A DNA stretch of 64,000 nt. Source: Sciurus carolinensis. Taxonomy: Eukaryota; Chordata; Mammalia; Rodentia; Sciuridae. Positions within the stretch are counted from its first letter, which is position 1. Each line of letters opens with the position of its first letter. The notes below the pieces were generated by a model. That model made no database searches. It worked only from the letters and a program-made list of their open reading frames with translations, and was not told the origin of the DNA. The stretch is from positions 142,582,057-142,646,056 of the forward strand of contig NC_062219.1 in assembly GCF_902686445.1 (NCBI RefSeq). Direction: 5' to 3'. The position numbers and the translations under genes are program-made. Of this stretch, positions 24,535 to 37,209 are shown one piece after another.

Positions 24535-26180
24535 ATTGGTTATGGCAGCTCTAAGGATGTATAAACCTTGTAGAAAACCAAGATACCAGAGAATTAATAC
24601 AATTTTCAAATATCTTGACAATTGATTTTTGCACTCGATTGAGAAAATTATTCTCACAATTCATATCAAGGACTCTGGCCATCTCAGGTAAAATATTTTT
24701 AACTTAGAAAAACAGTATCTAGGCCATATGAAGCTTTAGAAACTTGCTTTTCTGAGGTTCTGTAAGAAACTTCACTCTCAAGCTCTTGAAAAGTTATTAA
24801 ATGAATCAAGAAATAATTATTCAAAAGAAGTATCAACATTGTGCTAATTGCTCTGGGCATCATAGGACAAAAGACAAGATGAGAAGTGGCCTTTGCCCTC
24901 ATTTGCCTAATGAAATGGTAAGGAAGAGATATCAAACAACAATTCACAACACAGGACAGCTCAAGTGACGCCTTGCTGAATTTTAGAAGTTATGGGATGG
25001 AGAAGAGAAAAGCGGAGCAAACTTAAATACAGAAGCTAAGAACAGAAGTCACAGCGAAAAGAGTCCCCATGGCATCTCTGACAACTTTTCTACTCTTCCC
25101 TTTTGGGGACTCCAGCGAAATGAATGGAAGCTGAAAAGTCAGGGAGAACTTCCTGGAGGAGGTGGGATTTGACGGTAGGGCAGGAGGAAGAGACAAGATT
25201 TGAGTGGACAAAGGACCAAATGGACCAGGTGAGCCAACACACGGAGCTGAGAATGTGCCCCGCTCTGCAGAGAAGCAGTCGGCCTTACTGAGGAACAAGT
25301 GCATGCCGGGAGCCAGGGGAAACTGCTCTGGCTGAGCGTGGTGGGTACAGAGATGTCAAATGAGTTTAAGCGTGAAGTGGCAGAACATAAGGAGTCACTG
25401 AACCAGGGAGTGACATGATGAAGATTTGCTTTGGGAGGATTATGCCAGGTTGTGCAAGATGCGTAGGAAGGTTGGGACCTGGAGCCAGGCGGCTCACTGG
25501 AGCATTGCAGTCCCGATCCTTCCGTGAGACAGGGAAGAGCCTTATCCAGGATGGTGTCGGTGCACTTGTGGGAAAGGATGGGAGCATTTCGAGGGAGGAA
25601 GATATCTAGCTCAAGCTGGATGACTTAGAGACGACAGGAGAACTTCTTGTGAGGAATCTGGTGGCAGGAGGCTGGAGCTTAGTGGGGGAGAGGCATAGGC
25701 TGACGTAGACACAGCCGTCGATGGCACAGGACTGACAATCGAAGGCAAAAGAATGGAGCAGATTTAATAAAGAGAATGTGAAGGGAAGAAGAGAGAAAGG
25801 GGAGGTCGTGTGAAACCCCATGTAGGACATAGGACGTGTGAGATGAGCCCATGTCAGAGGGACACACAGTCTGGGATGGGAAGCTTGGGGCTGCCAGAGA
25901 ACGGAGGGAGAAGAGTGGCCCAGGAGAGGATGTCACAGTGCTGCAAGAAGCAGGACGATCAAGAAGATGAGGACATTTAGGAGAAGAGTTTCCAGAGTGA
26001 CCTGGGACTGGAAACCAAATCATGCAGATAAAGGAGGGAAGGAGCGGGAGGCGGTGAGCCTGCAGCCACAGGCAGCAGGGGGAAGCAGAATGAGGCTGGG
26101 CTCTGCCCCTGCTCTTCTTGAATCCTGGTGCCACTGGAATCGAACAACTGAACTGGCAGACGCTTACTCGAGTCTCAGTT
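24535..26180. other. Unclassified, partly purine-rich; possible old repeat at 25100-25560
   Basis: The part from about 25100 to 25560 contains phrases such as 'aaccagggagtgacatgatg' and 'ggagaacttcctggaggagg' that recall an old mammalian interspersed repeat whose family I cannot name. The purine-rich run at 25600-26000 gives long but meaningless frames on both strands. I see no exon. Confidence 0.3.
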
Positions 26181-26184
26181 CACT

Positions 26185-26440
26185 GAGTTGCATGGCGCCC
26201 CTCAAAAACGTCCTTCTCGGCACCTCAGAATGTGACCTTAATTAGAAAGAAGGCCACTGCCCATCTAATGAGTCAGGATGAGGTTACCCTGGAGAAGGGC
26301 GGGCCCATCATGCAACGTGACTGGTGTCCTTATAAGAAGAGAAGACACTCAGGAAGGACACCCATGTGATGACAGGTGGAGATTGGGGTCACGCAGCTGC
26401 GAGCCACCGCATGCGTGATGAGGAACTCAGGTGTGCTTCT
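26185..26440 (+). repeat. MLT1-type LTR
   Basis: Sense MLT1 blocks in order: 'cacctcagaatgtgacctta', 'gaaggccactgcccatctaa', 'gaagggcgggcccatcatgc', 'gtgactggtgtccttataag', 'aggacacccatgtgatgaca'. This is the usual 5' two-thirds of an MLT1 LTR. The 3' part is lost. Confidence 0.7.
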
Positions 26441-26749
26441 CGTTGAGGTCTGCTCAGCAGTTCCAAAGTAGTTGACCGATTTACATCCACAGATTTACAT
26501 TTTTCCCACAGCATAGCTTAGGCCTCAGTACAGGTGAGAAGAAAACGGCATTGCCTTTCAAAGGTTTATGAAGAACAGAAAGGAATGAATAATGATGTGA
26601 AAATGCTTAATAATCTATTCATATCACGTTTCCTACTTCCAGAAGGGAGGGAGGATGCGCAGAGCCCCACAGGACTTCTAAATGTGTCCCTTCTTTAGGT
26701 GACTTCCCCAAAGGTTCTAGAGGGGTGGGAAGGACCATTGATCAAATTA

Positions 26750-26856
26750 ACAATGAGGTCAGGGGTGTAGCTTAGTGGCCGAGCCCTTACCCAGCAGGTG
26801 TGAGGCCCTGGGTTCCAGCCCCAGTACCAGAGTGGTGGAAAAAAAGGCACAATGAG
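26750..26856 (+). mobile_element. ID SINE, diverged
   Basis: Sense ID: 'ggtcaggggtgtagcttagt', 'cgagcccttacccagcaggt', 'ccctgggttccagccccagt', then a short A tail. An 8-bp duplication (acaatgag) lies at 26750-26757 and 26849-26856. Confidence 0.75.
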
Positions 26857-27609
26857 ATATTTTTTTTCTTTCTTTAAAAAAAAAATTTAAGAGAATATTT
26901 AACACGAAGTCTACTCTTTAAACAATGAGGTTTTTGTAAATGGGTGTCTCATTTCACATAGACTGAGAATGTGTCAGTGCCTAATCTTCACCCTCGCATA
27001 ATCCAACTCCTTGTTCCTCCCTCTGCTGCGCCGTGTGCGCCGTATTTTACATTAAAATGCTATCCTGCACTTCATAAGAAGCTGAACCTAAAAGGGGAGG
27101 CTCGCTTGGCAGCCAGACTCTGAGAAGCAAGAAATGCTCTTGTTGCAGGGAGGAAGTTGCATTTGTTGTGCAACTTGTTGGTTACACAGGACACTTGGCC
27201 TAATTCGGAGGAATGGCACCTGTTGAGCCATTGCCTAACTCAGAGTCTTGCTCAACAAATATGAGTTCACTTGATCTTTAAGCACGGTCTCCATTCGTTT
27301 GCTCATCAGGAAAGATGGAGACGCTCAGGGAAATGGACGGTCCAACTTCATTGACCCGACAGTGTCTCGAACTTGGAATTGGATTGGGCTAGGAGGAAGG
27401 CCTTCGACCTCACACCTTTACAGTGGGCCAGATGTTTGCCTCTTCCTGTTTTTATAACCCCCTCGACATTTACGGGACATAGATATATACCTCTGTCTGT
27501 GACTGAGAATACACATGAGCACGCACCTATATTATTATGTAACATAAGAAAAATATTTACTGAGTACACACCTTTTATATATTTATTAAAGTTCGTAATA
27601 TATGCATTA

Positions 27610-28225
27610 TCACCTGTAGGTCCATTTTCTGTTGCTAGAACAAAATATCTGAGTTGGGACTTTATATATTTATATTTAGTTCACGGTCTCAGAGTCTGGA
27701 AATTTAAGATGGAGTGGGCAGCCCTGTCTGTTAGGTCTCTGGGAAGGGCCCCTGGCTGCATCACAACCTGGTAGAGAAGAACAGGAAAGGGAACTGACAC
27801 AGGCAGAAAGGGCCAAGCTCATGGGGTGGACTTTATAACAACCTACTCTCTGGACAAAGTAAACCTTGAGATGTATCCTGGTGAGGTGTAACGGATACCT
27901 GGGATAACAGCTTACCAAGTGAGAGGTTTCTTTTGACTCAGAGTTTTGGAGGTTTCATTTATGATTGGTTGGTTCCCCTGCTTTTGGGCCTGTGGCAAGG
28001 GAGTACGTAATGGGCGGAGGGAGCTGCTTACCTTGTAGCCAAGAATGAACCAGAGAGAGAGGAGAAGGCGGGGCTGGGGTTCCATCATCCCCTTCAAGGA
28101 CTCACACCAGGTCCCCCCTCTTAACATGTCCCCCTCGTTTCCTAAGAGTGCCAAGCTGAGGACTGAGCCTTCACCCCATGGGCCTCTGGGAGACATCCCA
28201 GGTCCAAACCACGGCAAGCTCTGTC
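27610..28225 (-). repeat. Two adjoining MaLR-type LTR remnants, antisense
   Basis: 27610-27890 reads 'taggtccattttctgttgct', 'ggtctcagagtctggaaatt' and 'tggctgcatcacaacctggt'. 27915-28225 reads 'cagagttttggaggtttcat', 'ccttcaaggactcacaccag' and 'cccctcttaacatgtccccc'. Both match the antisense order of MaLR LTRs. They may be two copies or one rearranged copy. Confidence 0.45.
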
Positions 28226-28589
28226 GTTGACATCCAGGAAAAATCACGGGAAGCTCATGGCCTGGTTGGTAACACTTTGAATTTTCGTCTTTTCCTCTCA
28301 CTCAAATGTAAAGTCAAAGCAACTACAACAATAAAACTCCAAGGGATTGCTGTCATTTCCTTCAGCATCCTTGCAGTCTGTGATGAAATAACAGTGTGTA
28401 ACTGACATTAGCTGGGAGGGCAGAGGAGAAGGAATAAAGTTTAAATATGCCCATTTCCTCTTCTTTCAGAGCTGGACTTGAAAAGATCACTTCAAGTGGC
28501 TACGACTTGGGAAGACTCCACAGAAATTCACAACTGTGGCCAAGCAGTACGTGGCTAGGGACTAGGGATGAAGGGAGACTTCCATTATT

Positions 28590-29190
28590 TTTTTTATTTG
28601 TTCTTTTTAGTTGTACATGACAGTAGAATGTACTTTGACATATCATACATACATGGAGTATAACTTCCCATTCTTGTGATTGTACATGATGTGGAGTTTC
28701 ACTGGTCCTCTATTCATATTTGAACATAGGAAATTCCATCAGATTCAGTCTATTCTCTTTCCTATTCCCATCCCCCACTTCCCTTTATTCCTCTTTGTCT
28801 AATCCAAAGTACTTCTATTCTCTGTCCCCACCTTATTGTGCGTTAGCATCCACATATCAGAGAAAACATCTGGCCTTTGACTTTTTGGGACTGGCTTATT
28901 TCACTCAGCATGATCTCCAGTTCCATCCATTTACAGACGAATGCCATAATTTCATTCTTATTTAAGAATGAGTAATATTCTACATTTTCTTTATCCATTC
29001 ATCTGTTGAAGGGCATCTAGGTTGGTTCCATAGCTTAGCTATTGTGAATTGAGCTGCTATGAACAATGATGTGGTTGTGTCGCTATAGATAGTAGACTGA
29101 TTTTAAGTCCTCTGGGTATATGGGTCAAAGAAGTGGGATAACTGTGTCAAATGGTAGCCCCATTCCAAGTTTTCTGAGGAATCACAAGGA
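28590..29190 (-). mobile_element. L1 3' end, minus strand
   Basis: The + strand starts with a T-run and 'tagttgtacatgacagtaga', carries the 3' UTR and then the antisense end of ORF2 ('cttatttcactcagcatgat', 'tttatccattcatctgttga', 'aagtgggataactgtgtcaa'). It is a 5'-truncated L1 of about 600 bp. It is related to, but more diverged than, the L1s in the 54-60 kb part of the window. Confidence 0.85.
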
Positions 29191-29404
29191 AACTTTTCAT
29201 TGAACATGCTTCACATGATTAGAGTTATGAGCCGTGTGAATGTATTACACTAAAATAAACTAGAAAAATAGAGGTAGAATATTGCCCATCAAAAGAATCC
29301 ATCACAAGTGTTTTGTGTTTGTTCTTCAGAAGTATTCTTTAGAAGGTAGCCATCCCCCAGAGAGCTCCATAAATTACCTAATATTTACATGTGACAATAA
29401 TAAA

Positions 29405-29558
29405 AACTAGCCCCTACTGAGTATTAATAGCTCGAGTCCACTCTAAATACTTAAGAACTTAAATACTAAGTACTCTGATCCTCAGAATTGTTCAAGGCAT
29501 GTTACAATGAAGTGCATACTATCCATAATGAATAATGTATACAAAATATATGTGAACA

Positions 29559-29607
<49 letters not shown>

Positions 29608-29820
29608 GCAGTTCTGGGGATCGAACTCAGGGCCTTGTGTTTGCGAGGCAAGCACTCTACCAGCTGAGCTATCTCCCCAGTCCAACATATATTTTAATTC
29701 CCATATTAGAGATGATGGAACTGAAGTGCGGAGAGTTAAGCAACTCATCAAACGTTAAGTGTTCACATTTGGTAAAGCAGTAAAATTAGAATTAGAACCC
29801 AGGTAGTTCAGATGTAAAGA
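29405..29820 (+). repeat. MIR split by an ID SINE
   Basis: 29405-29554 and 29693-29820 together follow the MIR order: 'cccctactgagtattaatag', 'tactctgatcctcagaattg', then after the SINE 'cccatattagagatgatgga', 'gagagttaagcaactcatca' and 'agaattagaacccaggtagt'. The interruption is the SINE at 29564-29683. Confidence 0.7.
29555..29692 (-). mobile_element. ID SINE with TA microsatellite at its tail
   Basis: Antisense ID body about 29608-29683 ('ctggggatcgaactcagggc', 'caagcactctaccagctgag') preceded by about 27 T and a run of TA repeats (about 29558-29580). A short duplication (aacatatat) lies at 29555-29563 and 29684-29692, placing the insertion in the MIR. The TA run appears to have expanded from the target sequence next to the tail. 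Confidence 0.85.
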
Positions 29821-30084
29821 TGAAGAGTCGACAAAATATATAATCTGCTAAAATCTGATGGGGAAGGGGAAGGACAGGTGTGAGAAGTGAAGCGTCTACT
29901 TTAGGATTGCTTAGAGTGAATGGTCCAAAGATCCAATCTAAAGGGAGGAAGGAGTATCTATCACTTCTCCGGTGACAGAGGTACCATGAAAAAGAAGCAC
30001 AGAACCAACCCCAAATTATAAAGAGCACATGAACAAAGCAAAGGAAAAACAATCCACACCCATGAAATAATTCCTTAGAAAGAT

Positions 30085-30530
30085 CCAGTAAGAATAGAGT
30101 AATGTGGTTTATATACACAAAGGAATATTATTCAGCCATAAAGAAGAATAATACTATGGCATTTGCAGACAAATAAGATAAATTATTGCAATAAATAATT
30201 GAAACAAGCCAAGCCCAAAAAATCAAAGGCCGAATATCTTCTCTGGTAAGTGGATGATGATACATAATGGAGGTGGGAGGGTGAGGGGTAAGAGAAAAAT
30301 GGAGAAACTTTAGATTATGTAGAGGAAAATGAGCAGGAGGAGATGGTGGAGGTATGAAAGATGGTGGACTGAGACAGACATCACTACCCTATGTACATGT
30401 ATGATTACACGAATGGTGTGAATCTGCATCGTGCACAACCATAGAAATGAAAAGTTGTACCCCATTTGTATACAATGAATCTCAATGCAGTCTGTAAAAT
30501 AATAAATAAAGAATAGAATAACTATGTCAC
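30085..30530 (+). mobile_element. L1 3' end, plus strand
   Basis: Sense ORF2 end and 3' UTR: 'caaaggaatattattcagcc', 'gaatatcttctctggtaagt', 'gagaaaaatggagaaacttt', 'gtacatgtatgattacacga', ending with 'aaaataataaataaagaata', which contains polyadenylation signals. It is a 5'-truncated copy, the + strand counterpart of the 28590 fragment. Confidence 0.8.
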
Positions 30531-30539
30531 AATGAGTAT

Positions 30540-31320
30540 GACATAGCTATTACTATCAACAAATAGAAATGATCTGAATTCTTCCATTAAAATAGGTAGC
30601 TCCTATTGCATTGCAAGTCAAACTCCACAAGAAAACCTATAAAACAAAATGATTTGGAAAGACTGAAAAGGAATGGACAAAGACATACAGGCGAATGCTA
30701 AGAGGAATTAGGATCTTGCCTGACCTTTTCATCCAATAAGATTAAATTTAAAAAGTATTTTATGATACCAATTAAGACATTTTTAATTGAATTGAATAAG
30801 TAAAAACATAATTAAAAATACATGAATGTCTGTTCACTGGAAGACATAAAATCCAAGTTATAAAGCTCAAAATACAAAAAGTGAAACAGGGAGAAACAGG
30901 TAGAAATATATTATTTGCAGGAGTCTTTCCTTAGCCTGTGTTAGACTGCTTATATTCTGTACCTACCCCTCCACCCTTGCCATCTTCCTTGTGGGTACAA
31001 TATACTTCTTTATTCTATTCACTTTAGGCTTACCATGCAACCTGCTTTGGCCAAAGGGATGTGAGTGACAAGGACATATGAGTGACAGGGGCCATCTCTG
31101 AGCATGAACTTCACCTGTTACCTGTGAGGTTTAACGCTGCACCTCTTTCCCTATACATTACGGGGCAGGGTGTGGTGAATACACAGGGTCATGCAAGTGC
31201 AGGATCAGATTTTCTTTTTACTTAAAATTTTGATATTCTCATCATGAATTTTTGCATTACTGCTGCTTTTTTAAAATACTGCAACACTGCATCAGGATAT
31301 TATTTATCTCAATAATGAGT

Positions 31321-31351
<31 letters not shown>

Positions 31352-31640
31352 GTTTCCTTAAAGTTTGCAAGCAAGAAAAGCGTCCTGCTGTGGCCCTGAT
31401 TCCTTGCCTACATCATAAGAAGGCACACACATGGAGAATGGTTACTTCTTCAGTCCTGGGTCCAAAATGAGACCTGCAGTTCTCATGCAGCACAAGCAGA
31501 AGTAAAATTGGTCGCCAAGTCAATGAGATGTTGAATTACTTTGTTGTGCAGTATGGGCTACTGAAACCTAATGTACAGCCTACAGCAGATGAAATAGACA
31601 AAAATAAGTGAGATGACAGAAGACCTTTGGTAGCATAACA
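30540..31640. other. Unclassified DNA with a long poly-T tract
   Basis: A pure T-run of about 29 lies at 31322-31350 without a recognisable SINE body beside it. Otherwise no gene or named repeat was recognised. Confidence 0.35.
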
Positions 31641-32061
31641 AAGATAGTAAATACTATTCAGAAATTCCAACATTATGATCTAAAAACAGAGAATACAACC
31701 TAATTTTTTTGTGCACCCACTTACCCAAATTATCTACTGGGGCCACAAAGAAAACTTAAATAAATTCAAAGAGTAGAAATAGTATAGTTTTTAACACTCT
31801 TTAATAAAACTAGTAATTAGATAGTAATTAGACTATCTATTGCTAACAAACATAGAATCCTTTTTATCCAAAAGCTGAAAATAAAAACCGAATTCTCTTT
31901 TAAATAACTTCAAAGTAGTTAAGTCCAAACTAATATGGTAGGGTTTCTAAACAATGACAATACAACATGTTAATAGAACACTATTAACTGTAGGATATAA
32001 ATAAAGACTTACTTATTGTAAATTCAATCTTAAAAATGGATATATGTATTTGTGCCATACA

Positions 32062-32106
32062 TACATGCTGAGGACTGAACCCAGGGTTTTGCACATGCTA
32101 GGCAAC
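32062..32106 (-). repeat. ID SINE fragment
   Basis: Antisense fragment 'catgctgaggactgaaccca' followed by 'gttttgcacatgctaggcaa'. The rest of the element is missing. Confidence 0.55.
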
Positions 32107-33038
32107 CTTAAATATACACATCAAGAAACAAGAAAAAACAAAAATAAGTGAACCAAGCAGCTAACATAAAATACACAGAACAGAACACTAAAGCAGTCCA
32201 AAGAAAAGCTGAAGAAACTGATGATGACTTTAAAAAAGAGTAAATTAGTACAGGAAAATGGAAAGCCTAGTTAATTAGGAGAAACATATAATGGTCATCA
32301 AATATAATTAAGATAAAGTGAAAAAACATAAACTCACAAAACAATATGTTAAAAGAATTGTCAAGGGCATTAACACTGCAAATAATTTTTAAAAAATTAG
32401 ATCCCCCCCAAAATGAAAAAAATATAAAAAGGAATTAAGAAGGGAAGAAAAATCTAAATGGACCAATTGCCATGGGGGTGGGAGGGTGGGGTGTGATATT
32501 AAGTAGAAAAAGCTGGTAAAGAACTTCCTTCTCCAAAGCATTGAGAGGAATTTCACAGTTGAATTTCACCAAACATTTTTTTAAAAGATAAATCTAAGTA
32601 AGGAAAGGTTCCTGATTATTTTCTATACAGTTAACACAACATTAATTGAAAAAAAGACTCACTAAGTTAAATGATTGGAAAGAGAAAAAAAAAACAGATT
32701 AATATCACTTATAATAAATATTGATGGCCAAATTCTAATCCTCAATTGAGACACAGAATCAAGTAGCATAGGAAAAGAATATGAAATTATGACTAAGTGA
32801 CATTAATTCCAGGAATTCAAAGGAAGCATATTAGAAAATATAATATAATTTACTGTGTATATAGAATCAAAAGAAAAATCACATGGTTGTATCCTTATAT
32901 GTTAAAAAGATATACTCAACAAACTTTTAAAATCAAAATAAAATACCAATAGACTAAATATTCTTAATTTCTCCTAAATTTATTTATAAGTGTTATATGA
33001 TTTCAATGAAAATATACTCAGTATTTCTTTTTAGAATT

Positions 33039-33199
33039 AGGAAGATGATTTTTTAGAAAAACTTTTTAAATTGTAGATGTACACAATAACTTTTATTTTA
33101 TTTTTTTACGTGGTGCTGGGGATGGAACCTAGTGCCTCACACGTGCTAGGCAAGCTCTCTACCACTGAGCCACAACCCCAGTCCCAGGAAGGCGATTTT
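33039..33199 (-). mobile_element. Long-tailed ID SINE with imperfect TSD
   Basis: The + strand reads 'attgtagatgtacacaataa', 'cgtggtgctggggatggaac', 'ctctctaccactgagccaca'. A 14-bp duplication with two mismatches lies at 33039-33052 (aggaagatgatttt) and 33186-33199 (aggaaggcgatttt). It is inserted in the ancient L1. Confidence 0.85.
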
Positions 33200-34173
33200 A
33201 AAGTTCCTCTGGAACAATACACATTATTCAAGATCAATCAGGAAAAAATAAAATAAAAAATGGTGAGTAAAAAAAAGGGGAGCTATCTTAGCTGTATATT
33301 AGACAGTTGAGGAAAATAAAAATAATGTGGGGTAACACATGTTAGACAGAGGTGGAACAGAACTGAAAGTTCAAAAATAATCTTAAATCTACATGACTTT
33401 TATAAATGACATAGCTGGTAATTTAGGTCAATGAGAAAATGATGACTTATTCACTAGTATCCAGGAACAACTGAGAAACCGTCTAGAAAAAAATCAGAAT
33501 CTCTACCCATCTCCTGACATTAAAAAACTCCAGGTGGATCAAAGGTGTAAGTGTAAAAAGAATTTAAAAACAGAAAAAGAAAAGCCATAACATTTCTAGC
33601 AAACCATAGAAGATTTTAAGATATTATGAGAGAAAACATTTTTAAAACAGGATACGAGACTCAGATACCATGAAAGAAAATATTGATGACATAAATACTA
33701 AAATTTTCTGCAAAAGTATCTGTTAAAGGTAAAAGGCAATTTGTCAACTGTTAAAGATACATGCAACACTTCCAAATGGTTAACTTGTTAATGATATCAA
33801 AGCTCATATGCATAATTTTTAAAAGATAAATTACACAAAAGAAAAAAGGGCAAAAACACAAAGAGTTAGGAAAAAATACTGCAAATGTTGAAAAAAATGT
33901 GCAACCTCACTTAAGATCAGGGTAATATCATTTCGCCATTTCATTCATGACATACAGTGTCTTCTTATGTTTAGCTCGAGAACCAAATAAGTTTGGAAAC
34001 TTAATCCCCTGTGAGCTTTGGATCATGAATCTTCCGGGGGTGTTTAATCACCCCATTATTTTATGTTTCTTATGTCTGGCCTTCTATCTGTAAGATGATC
34101 CACTTGGAAGCAGGGTAAGTTTTAGACACAGTGTTTTAGGGAGGAAACTGAGGTTCAGATGTTGCTGAATGTA

Positions 34174-34176
<3 letters not shown>

Positions 34177-34221
<45 letters not shown>
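34177..34221. repeat. (GT)n microsatellite
   Basis: Pure GT dinucleotide run of about 45 bp, likely length-polymorphic. Confidence 0.95.
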
Positions 34222-34222
<1 letters not shown>

Positions 34223-34479
34223 TTTTAGTATAATCTTTTATTCTTTTTACCCTTATATGCAGGAGTATAAATTCTCAGGGTTCAAATATTCTCATATGTT
34301 CTCTTTTTAAGACCTGTGATGATGGGCAGGAGCTATGTTGAGAGCAGGAGGGAGCTAGCAGGAGACAGAATCCAAGTGGTTTGAAGCACAGTGGAGTGCC
34401 AATCCCAAAGAACCAAAGGTCCAGTGTTTTCTGTGATATGTATGCAGAAGCTAATTCACGATGGCAGGGTGGGGTGGGA

Positions 34480-34700
34480 ACTAGGGAAGAATTGAGTTAC
34501 TTTGAATTGGGCAGAGGGGAGGGAAGAAAGGGGAGGAGGTATGGGGACAGGAAGGATAGTAGAACGAATCAGATATGATGACCCTATGTGCATATATGAT
34601 TACCCAACTGGTGTGATTCTACATCATGTATAACTGGAAGAATGAGAAATCATACTCCATTTATGTATGATGTGTCCTGTATAACTAACTAGAATAAATG
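34480..34700 (+). mobile_element. L1 3' UTR fragment, plus strand
   Basis: Sense L1 tail: G/A-rich 'agggaagaaaggggaggagg', then 'gtgcatatatgattacccaa', 'ctacatcatgtataactgga', 'tccatttatgtatgatgtgt', ending with 'aactaactagaataaatgag'. Only the last ~220 bp of the element remain. Many G-rich runs occur in its first part. Confidence 0.75.
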
Positions 34701-35287
34701 AGAAAACGGAGAGGGGGAAATGGAGAGAGAGGCAACTATCTGTCTGTCCTTCCATCTCAAACATACCCCTGGTTTTCATGATTGCCGATGAGGGTCAAAT
34801 CCTTTCACCAACAGAGCTACCCCTCCGCCTTTTCTAGGTTGGGCTAGATCCCTGAGCATCCCCCAAATGGTAGCCTGATACCCCCACCAGGGCCACTGCC
34901 TACTAAGAGATAAAATAGGACATATCTTTATTTCCTGGTCCCAGAAATCTCAGTTTCTTAAGTTCCCTAGGAGGACAATTTGGAATGATTCTACTTTTGG
35001 TAGGTAGACTAAATACATCCAATTTCCACATTTTCATCTTTTTTTTAACCTTGAAGCTTTCAAAGGAAGAAAATACCATTTATCTTGTTTCTTGGATGTC
35101 ACGTGATGGAAATACCTCTTGACTTTCGTAGGTGTTCTGAAAAACATTGAATTTCAGTGATTCAATGTTCATGTGAATTTCAGTGCAGTGTATATTTTAG
35201 AATAATATGCATACTCCTTCTTCCTCTTATATCTGTCATTTCACCCAACTAATTTTATTTTATTCCTCAAAAAACAACCAACAGAAC

Positions 35288-35441
<154 letters not shown>

Positions 35442-35607
35442 GAGAAGAAGGAACAGGATTTGGGCAGAAGTGCAGAGGTGTGTCTTTAGAAAAACAATCA
35501 TCTAATGATGTTGTGGAGTTTCAACTCCATCCTTTTGAAAATTAAATGACCTAATATAGTACTTGGTGTAATGCCTGACATGACAAGGGAGCTCTGCGAT
35601 ATTACTG

Positions 35608-35822
35608 TATTTATTTATTTGAAGTACTGGGGATTGAACCTCAGTAATGCTCTACCACTGAGTTACATCCCAGTCCTTTTCATTTTTTTTTTTTTTTTTT
35701 TTTGAGACAAGTTCTCACTAAGTTGCCAAGGCTGGCCTGGAACTTGTGATCCTCCTCCCTCAGCCTCCCCAGTAGCTGGGATTGCAGGCATGTGCCACGA
35801 CCCCCAACACTATTACTATATT
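35608..35822 (-). mobile_element. B1-ID dimeric SINE
   Basis: Antisense dimer: 'gtactggggattgaacctca', 'gctctaccactgagttacat', T-run, 'gagacaagttctcactaagt', 'ctcagcctccccagtagctg', ending at about 35807. An imperfect duplication (tattactgtattt and tattactatattt) flanks it. Confidence 0.85.
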
Positions 35823-35824
35823 TT

Positions 35825-36965
35825 AAAGGAGTACAAAAGTTGGAAGAGATACTATTTTACAGCTAGTAAGTGTTGGAACCAGTGATCAAGTCACACTTTC
35901 CAGACATGGATCTATTGAACCTACCCAGGGTTTGGCACTGCTGAAATGTGTAATAAGATGAAACCAAGCTGCCTATATAACGTGACTCTACCACATAGTA
36001 CAGTAGAGTAGGAAAGGTGGAGAGAAAAGATATCCTTGATAGTCAGTTTTCCTTAAAAGATCAATATCACTGAATATCCAAATTGATTATAAAAGCATCC
36101 TTCTCAGCTCTCTCTAGACAATAGACAAGACCTATAGGTGTTCTCTCAATATATAGGCAAGAAATAAACTGAGAACTGCTCATGAACTGCCTATTTCACA
36201 CTCAAGGGCACAAGGTTGAAAGGGATCTCTTAGGGTTCATTTGGAATGTTCCCTGATTTCTGGCAGAAATGTGAGTAAACCATTCCTGGATTGATGGTTT
36301 CTCAACCCAATATCAAAAATCTGCAAGGAAGACAGTCACAATTTTCATTTGTATTGACTCAGTTTTGGTTTTAACTCTGGCCCTTGAAAATTGAAAATGT
36401 TCAATTCTCTTAAGGATACAGGCTCCCAACACAGAGGGTATCATTTGCTTTATCAAGGTAAACACAAATTACATGTAATTAATTACCCTCAAGAGTAGGT
36501 ACCTTATTAATCTTCAAATCCTATAGATAATGCCTCACACAGAACATAACAGATAGTAGATGCCAATAAATGCTTATGAACTTGAACTGAAAACTGGGTT
36601 AGCCAAGAGATTATTCACTCAAGGCTTCACTATCTCATTTCCTGGATTGCATTTAAATAATTCATGCAGAACAAGAAAATGCTAACTTTTCTATGAAGTT
36701 CATTCAATCATTCGTTCAACAAATATTTATGGAGCACCAAGTGTGAGGCACTGTCCCAGGTTCTGAATGTTTTAAATGTATACCACCATGTTTTAAACAT
36801 TAGTATGTAATCTTAAGAAACCCCAAAGGCCACATTGTAAGCTCACTAAACTTTCTGATATGAGTTTCATGAGCTCCTTTTCAGAGTCTTCTATGACCTT
36901 CATTGGATGTGGTCATGTTCCCTAACATGACTAATCATATGCTGCCAAATCCTGTAGTGGTACCA
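35825..36965. other. Unclassified upstream DNA with MIR-like traces
   Basis: MIR-like phrases occur at 35850-35910 ('tattttacagctagtaagtg') and 36700-36760 ('caacaaatatttatggagca'). Otherwise nothing recognised. Confidence 0.35.
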
Positions 36966-36976
36966 TTAAGTAACCT

Positions 36977-37209
36977 TCCCATTCAGAACTTTTTCTGGGG
37001 GTACCAGGTATTGAACTCAGGGTACTTGACCACTGAGTCACATCCCCAGCCCTATTTTGTATTTTATTTAGAGACAGGGTCTCACTGAATTGCTCAGCAC
37101 CTTGCTTTTGCTGAGGCTGGCTTTGAATTCGTGATCCTCCTGCCTCAGCCTCCCAAGCTGCTGGGATTACAGGCATGCACCATCATGCCTGGCTCCCATT
37201 CAGAACTTT
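36977..37209 (-). mobile_element. B1-ID dimeric SINE with 16-bp TSD
   Basis: Full antisense dimer: 'ggtaccaggtattgaactca', 'ccactgagtcacatccccag', 'gagacagggtctcactgaat', 'gtgatcctcctgcctcagcc', ending 'accatcatgcctggc'. A perfect duplication (tcccattcagaacttt) lies at 36977-36992 and 37194-37209, so the body is 36993-37193. It is a recent copy lying about 1.2 kb upstream of the CpG island. Confidence 0.93.

Larger units (their letters stand above)
31650..33960 (+). mobile_element. Ancient L1 ORF2, plus strand
   Basis: A-rich + strand that follows old L1 ORF2 ('gaatttcaccaaacattttt', 'taaaaaactccaggtggatc', 'gtgcaacctcacttaagatc'). Frames are broken. An old ID fragment (32062-32106) and a younger ID (33039-33199) are nested in it. 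Confidence 0.6.

Noticed and set aside
34177..34221. CRISPR-like or other structured array
   Set aside because: Simple GT microsatellite with no spacers. No CRISPR, operon or prokaryotic signal exists in the window.
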